Positions 59,111 to 64,000 of a DNA stretch of 64,000 nt are shown piece by piece. Source of the DNA: Myotis daubentonii (lineage: Eukaryota > Chordata > Mammalia > Chiroptera > Vespertilionidae); NCBI RefSeq assembly GCF_963259705.1, contig NC_081844.1, positions 102,202,671 to 102,266,670 on the forward strand, written 5' to 3'. The first letter of the stretch is position 1; the number at the start of each line of letters is the position of its first letter. Made by a program: the position numbers and the translations under genes. The notes beneath the pieces are model-generated. The model was not told where the DNA came from, ran no database searches, and worked only from the letters and a program-made list of their open reading frames with translations.

Positions 59111-62100
59111 TGTCAAAGAATAAATATAGAAGGACTCTGTGTTCAGGAAGCATATATGTTTTTTTCATCTTTACCCTCCATAGCTTGTGTACATGGCTCA
59201 TTTGTTCGACAGTGGTATTCGATTTGATGGGAATGCAGGAAATAAATGGATGCCATTTTTTCAGGAAAGTCAACCCACATTAGAAAGTTCTGGCAGAGGC
59301 CAAGGGAAGGAAGAAGACTTGACCATGATATAAGTAAGTTCACTTCCACCTCTGTGTAGCATCAGATTGTAAGATTATAATCTAAGATATTGTTGGGACA
59401 AGTGTGTAATAAAGTTTTCCAACACGGTTACATTCACAAGGCAATTTTGAAAACATGGCAGTTTGGCAAACTTGTGTACCTAGTCTCAGGTAATACAGAT
59501 ACCATGAAATCTGAAGTAGAACAAATACAATGTCATCACCTAAATATATGGGGATTAAAACACATTATATAAATTTAGTTTGGGAAAAGCAAATATTAGA
59601 TTGTAGGATTTAGGGATTATTTATTGCTGTCTGGTGCCATCTAAAAAAAAAACAGATTCCCTTAAATGATCTTGAGATTTATAAGAGGGTGACCCAGAGT
59701 TTGAATTTGATGAGGATTTTTGGAGAAAGGTAAAATAAGGCTCGGGGTGTTTTAAGTTTAACAGCACAGGAGAAGATTTTAATGATTTGCTCTTAGCTTG
59801 GGGGAAGGACATGGGGAAAAAAAGACATTAAATTCTATATATTTTAATTCCCTCACTTGTCCTTTCCCCTCTCCCTAACTGTATTGTAAAAGATCTCCGG
59901 GTGCAATAAAGGAGTCCTATAAGGATGAGTTCTCCACTCACACCGGGAAGGTGATAGCATGGCAGGCCCGTGTTCAGAATCTTAATGGCTCTCCTGCCCC
60001 TCTCATCCCCCCTGGGCTGAGAAGCCTCGAGGGACAAACAGGCCAAATAGACTAAACTGTGCAATAAGCCCACAGAACCCTGTTACATAAAGAGAAAGGA
60101 CCCAGACTGGGTACTCCAGAGTGAACAGATGTGGCCGGTTAATTCAGTTGCCCTGACCAGGCGATTAAGGGAATTAAACCTGGCCCGTTTCATTACGCTG
60201 AGCATCCTTACACCCACTCGTCTTTCGAGATACAATGATGCTTGGAGTCTAAGAGTTATCGTCAAAGACCAGGGTGAAACCAAACATTATCAATCCCAGA
60301 TGTGACATTTCACCTCTTCCCCTAAATAAATGCATTTGTGAATGTGGGAGGCCTCTGCTGAGTGTACCTATATTAATCCCTTTGTAAAAGGGTGCATGGA
60401 AACTGTGGTAGCTTTGTTTTATGATTTAGCTGTCTATAACATGGGTCTAAAATTTATATAAACCATTATTATACAGACCTGTTTCCTCGCTCGAGTGCAA
60501 AGCTTTCTTAGGTACATTTAATTGTTTATATATAAAGTATATAAACGTTTTAAATGTTTTCTAGCACATACTAGGTTCTCTACAAATAGCTTTAAATTAG
60601 TGAGTGTAAAAATGAATGACTGATTTATCTTATTGGTTTCATGGAATATTTGGAAAATCTAAATATTTCTGGTTATTTCAGTGATTAAAAAAATCAGATT
60701 TTTCTTCTTCAAAATGCTATGCTCTTCTAAAATGTGACAAAAGCAAAGAGAACATAATAATTACTTTTTAGCATATCTTTGCAGAGGGCAATATTTATGA
60801 TTATTTTTTTACCTTTCAGTAGGGATTGTAAAAATTCTCTGCACAATGATATCTTAGCATGTGGGTGTTTGGCTGAGGTTTCAACTTGGAAATCACCGTT
60901 TAAACATAGGCATTTCTCCGAAGGGCATGTGGAATGCCATTATCATAGCATAGGAACATATTCTGTGGTATGTTTGCTATATATCCATATATTTCCCAGG
61001 ATTATTGGATGGTCTTCCTATTAGTGATTTGTTTATAAAATAAAGTTGAAAGGATTCTTCCCCATTACTTAGAAAATTATTATGAAATGAGATAATACAT
61101 AATTCCTGTATTTACATATTGTAGTTTGTTTTTGTTTGTTTGACATCTGGCCATTTCACAGCGTCTATGTTTTCATGGTGAGAACCCCAATGTGTGCCAC
61201 TATGCACCTGTACCAGGTGGATAGATCAACTCATTATGCTACAAGGACAAGATGTAAGTTTTCCCCACTTTGATTTGGGTAGACCTTTGATGCTTCTCTA
61301 GCCTGTGATATTGAGGCATCATGTATATACCAACTATACCAAGGACATTTCCTTTTCTGTCTCTCTTGTGCCAATTTACTTTTTCCTCTTCTGCCAGGAA
61401 TAAGCCCTAGAGGCCCATAAAGGGAGGGGCATCCGGGTGTTGGAACAGAGATGGGGCCTCCTGCCCACTGTCCTTTCCCGAAGAATCATTGCCTCATGCT
61501 GTTCATCATATTGACGAATGCCGCTTCCCGTGGTAGTTGTTTCATGACCTTTTCCGGGTGTATTAGGTCCTTCTAGGGAGATAGCACCAAAACCAAAATA
61601 ATTCCTGATTATGTGGGTAAAATTAAAAAAAAAAAAATGAGTACATGAACTGACTTCCCATTAGCAAGCATAGTTTTTCTCTCCAATGTTTGGGTTGAAT
61701 GAAAAAGGCTGATAAACCTGAGCTAGTTCTTGTCTGATGAAACTGAAGCCACGAGGGTGGATCCTTTCACTGTGGCCGTGAACTCCCTCCTGCCTATTAT
61801 AACTCCTGGGAAGAATGGATAAAGGACGGTGCTTCTTTCCATTCTGACTAATATCATCACTCATCCCCGTGAGGCCAAAAGTACCCCAATGAGAGCGAGA
61901 CACTTTTGTTTCCTCCAAAGGGGAGAGCTGGCTTCCAGGAGATTATTGTCAGGGATGTTTTTTAGAGATATCTGTCAGTGGCTAACAGTGATGCCTCTGA
62001 TTCTGAAACCTATTCATGCCCCAAATTAAAGTCTCTCAGTGTCTGTGCTTCCCGTCATGACTTTATGAGGTGGCAACTATATATAAGTATTTCCTTCAGA

Positions 62101-62494
62101 GATTTGATTGAGTAGTAGGCATTTTCCCTTTCTGGTCTTATTACAAATAAAAATTCTTCATCTTGAATAAAATACTTGTGGGCTTTTTCATGTCTACTGA
62201 AATGAATCAATATATTTCAACTAGGTTAATTTTGACAAAATAAACAGACCCATTTCCAACCCAATGTTGTTCTTCTTATTATTTTTTTAGCCATATAGCT
62301 AAAGAATGTCAGGAGAAAATCTGAATTATTTATCCAGAAATACTGCAATATAATCATTTATATTGCAAAAGAAAAGTGATATTATTTTTACTATAAATGT
62401 ATGCAGAGGCCAAAATATCTTACACAATGCTAGTAAATGTCTGTTTATTTTCGGAATAGTTTTGTCCAATGGACTCTGATGTTCATTGATATCA
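59111..62494. other. Repeat-poor 3.4-kb stretch
   Basis: No named repeat apart from the 44-bp repeat copy. Small frames on both strands are judged chance. Confidence 0.4.
60198..60241 (+). repeat. 44-bp direct repeat, copy 2
   Basis: Second copy of the sequence at 58705-58748; three differences seen by eye. Confidence 0.85.
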
Positions 62495-62620
62495 GTGAAA
62501 TTAACTAACATTTATTAAATAATTTCTGTATGCCGGACACTTGATATTTTAAGTCGTGTAATCCTCAGAACAACATTGTAAGATAGGTATATTCTTATAC
62601 TGAAATTTAGAGGACTGTTT
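62495..62620 (-). repeat. MIR fragment
   Basis: 'tttctgtatgccggacactt', 'gtgtaatcctcagaacaaca' and 'taagataggtatattcttat' follow antisense MIR. Confidence 0.7.
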
Positions 62621-62644
62621 TAAATATTCAGTGGCTTTTTGTTA

Positions 62645-62809
62645 TCGATAATAATAAAAGCATGATATGCTAACTAGACGAGATGACCTTCCAGATGAAG
62701 CTGGGGCCGCGAGGGAAGCCCAGGTCCCAGGAGCCAGAGGGAACCCAGTGATGGCAGCTGGGAGGAGGAAGGCCTACTCTTGCACAAATTTCATGCATCG
62801 GGCCTTCAG
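62645..62809 (+). mobile_element. 165-bp mini-Helitron (HeliBat-like)
   Basis: 5' end A|TCGATAATAATAAAAGC and 3' region 'cttgcacaaatttcatgcat' (hairpin) followed by 'cgggccttcag|T'. The expected terminal CTAG reads TCAG, so the end is mutated or variant. A and T flank it as for a Helitron insertion. No coding. Confidence 0.82.
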
Positions 62810-63564
62810 TAAGAAATAGTCTGATTGGCACTGATGAAAGCAGTTAAGGACGTTTTGCCTTATGTAACTGGAAGCCTGGCAATATATCAGACTCAGGCAG
62901 GATGTGTTTGGAGCTTTGGCTTACTTTCTTATCATTCTACTCGATCTCTTCTAATCTCAATGTCAGTGTTACTGTCCTCAGACTATTTTCCCTAATTGTC
63001 AGCAAAGAGCCTTCAAGATTGACTGGAGTGAAGTACTTCCTTGCTTATGTCTAGGGGAAGAGAGAGACACCAGCCCCCTCATGTCTAGGGGAAGAGAGAG
63101 CTCCCTAGTCCTCTCTGGCGAAAGGGAGAATTCTCCAAGACACTTCCATAGGAAGCCTTTATTCAAATCCCATTGGCCATTGCTGATCTCATGCCCACTC
63201 CTGAGCCAATCACTGGCAAGAGGGAAGGGAATCACCACTGTAAATTGATACAAATCAGAGCTCTGCCTGAAGGTGGAGTTGGGGGTCAGCTCCCCCCTTT
63301 CTTTGGTTATAGTGGGGAAGATGGGATAACAATATAGTTGAGATTCCATGGAGAAGGAGGAAGGTGTGAATGGATTCTGGATAAAACAATCATTGTTCAC
63401 TACAGAGGGACTGGGTAATCTATAAAGCCTTTTAACTACTTATTGGTGGTCCCTATACTTGAATCCATGTCTGTTTATCTCAGAAGCTCAGGCTTCTATA
63501 CTGTCTCTTGTGATGAATATCAGCACTTATTTATAAGAATATATATATTTGAATATACATATAT
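62810..63564. other. Stretch with a probable unnamed old repeat
   Basis: Within it 'ggggaagagagag' is part of a 20-bp direct repeat (63047-63066, 63081-63100). The segment 63165-63300 ('cactcctgagccaatcactg') recalls a widespread mammalian repeat I cannot name. The 133-codon minus frame 62999-63400 spans it and shows no domain. Confidence 0.35.
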
Positions 63565-63680
63565 TTATTTTTGTCAGCATTAGAGATGTCCCTCATTTCT
63601 GGTCCTTTGCCCCCCTTCACCCAGCCTCCACCTCACCCCAGGCCTTTATCACACTATTGTCTCTGTCCATGGGCTAAAAC
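63565..63680 (-). mobile_element. LINE-1 3'-end fragment (antisense)
   Basis: 'caccccaggcctttatcaca' and 'ctattgtctctgtccatggg' match the L1 3' segment also seen at 51.25 kb. Confidence 0.72.
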
Positions 63681-63757
63681 TTTAAAAATAATCTGTCCGA
63701 TCTTAGACATTCTCTCTTGGCCTCAGTTTCCCAATGCATACCAAGAAAGAGGGAACT

Positions 63758-63942
63758 GAAATAGTTTAGGCTTTGTGGACAATAAGGTCTTTGTTACAAT
63801 CAACTACTCAACTCCTCCAATATACCATGAAGCAGCCATGGACAATACTGAAATGAATGGGCATAGCTATGTTCTAATAAAACTTTATTTTCAATAACAG
63901 GTGGTGGCCCATGGATTCTAGTTTGTCAATCCCCAAACTTGA
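63758..63942 (-). mobile_element. Old hAT-Charlie relic
   Basis: 'atagtttaggctttgtggac', 'gcagccatggacaatactga', 'aataaaactttattttcaat' and 'ggtggtggcccatggattct' are the inverse orientation of the family at 43.3 kb. Truncated at its left end. Confidence 0.72.
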
Positions 63943-64000
63943 TGGTATCTAATGTCTCCCTACTCTAAAATTGTAGGCTTCTGATTTTATACATTAGTTG

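Noticed and set aside
62999..63400. 133-codon minus-strand open frame
   Set aside because: Spans a probable old repeat and a local duplication; no domain seen.

Overview
This is a 64 kb window of eukaryotic, mammalian-type DNA with no complete protein-coding gene that I can support. The repeat content points to a bat of the family Vespertilionidae. It holds fourteen tRNA-derived Ves-type SINEs, four rolling-circle Helitrons with HeliBat-like ends, one SPIN-like and two other bat-type hAT MITEs, and a Tc1/mariner 5' fragment. These lie on an older mammalian layer of L1, L2, MIR and MER-type hAT-Charlie relics. Family names come from memory of the consensus sequences; no search was run.

Layout. 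1-6.4 kb: AT-rich DNA with a MIR, a composite Helitron (1960-2820), an L1 ORF1 fragment and two SINEs. 6.8-14.9 kb: MER-type relics, a bat hAT MITE, an L1 3' fragment, an L2 split by a SINE, and a nested inverted SINE pair at 14.5-14.9 kb. 15-25.2 kb: mostly unique sequence with L2/MIR fragments, microsatellites and an antisense L1 3' end. 25.6-26.8 kb: the only clear CpG island, with a 48-bp GT tract, GCN-rich sequence and splice-donor-like sites. It is the best candidate for a promoter and non-coding first exon. 26.8-33.9 kb: about 7 kb almost free of repeats. 34-47 kb: microsatellites (TTTC, GT, a roughly 320-bp GGAA tract), a SPIN-like element with a perfect 8-bp target duplication, another hAT MITE, an L2 split by a SINE, and a Helitron with large perfect palindromes. 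47-50 kb: repeat-poor. 50-54.2 kb: dense young insertions (four SINEs, an antisense L1 3' end, a Tc1-like fragment, a minus-strand Helitron with a minisatellite). 54.2-64 kb: mostly unique, with L2/MIR relics, one SINE, a 165-bp mini-Helitron and an L1/hAT tail.

The window looks intergenic or intronic, with one putative promoter near 26 kb and long repeat-poor stretches that could hold distal regulatory DNA. The long open reading frames across the island and the microsatellites look like composition artefacts. The most interesting material is mobile-element structure: head-to-head Helitron ends, palindromic Helitron interiors, SINE nesting with readable target duplications, and a near-identical 44-bp repeat pair 1.5 kb apart that no element I recognise explains.
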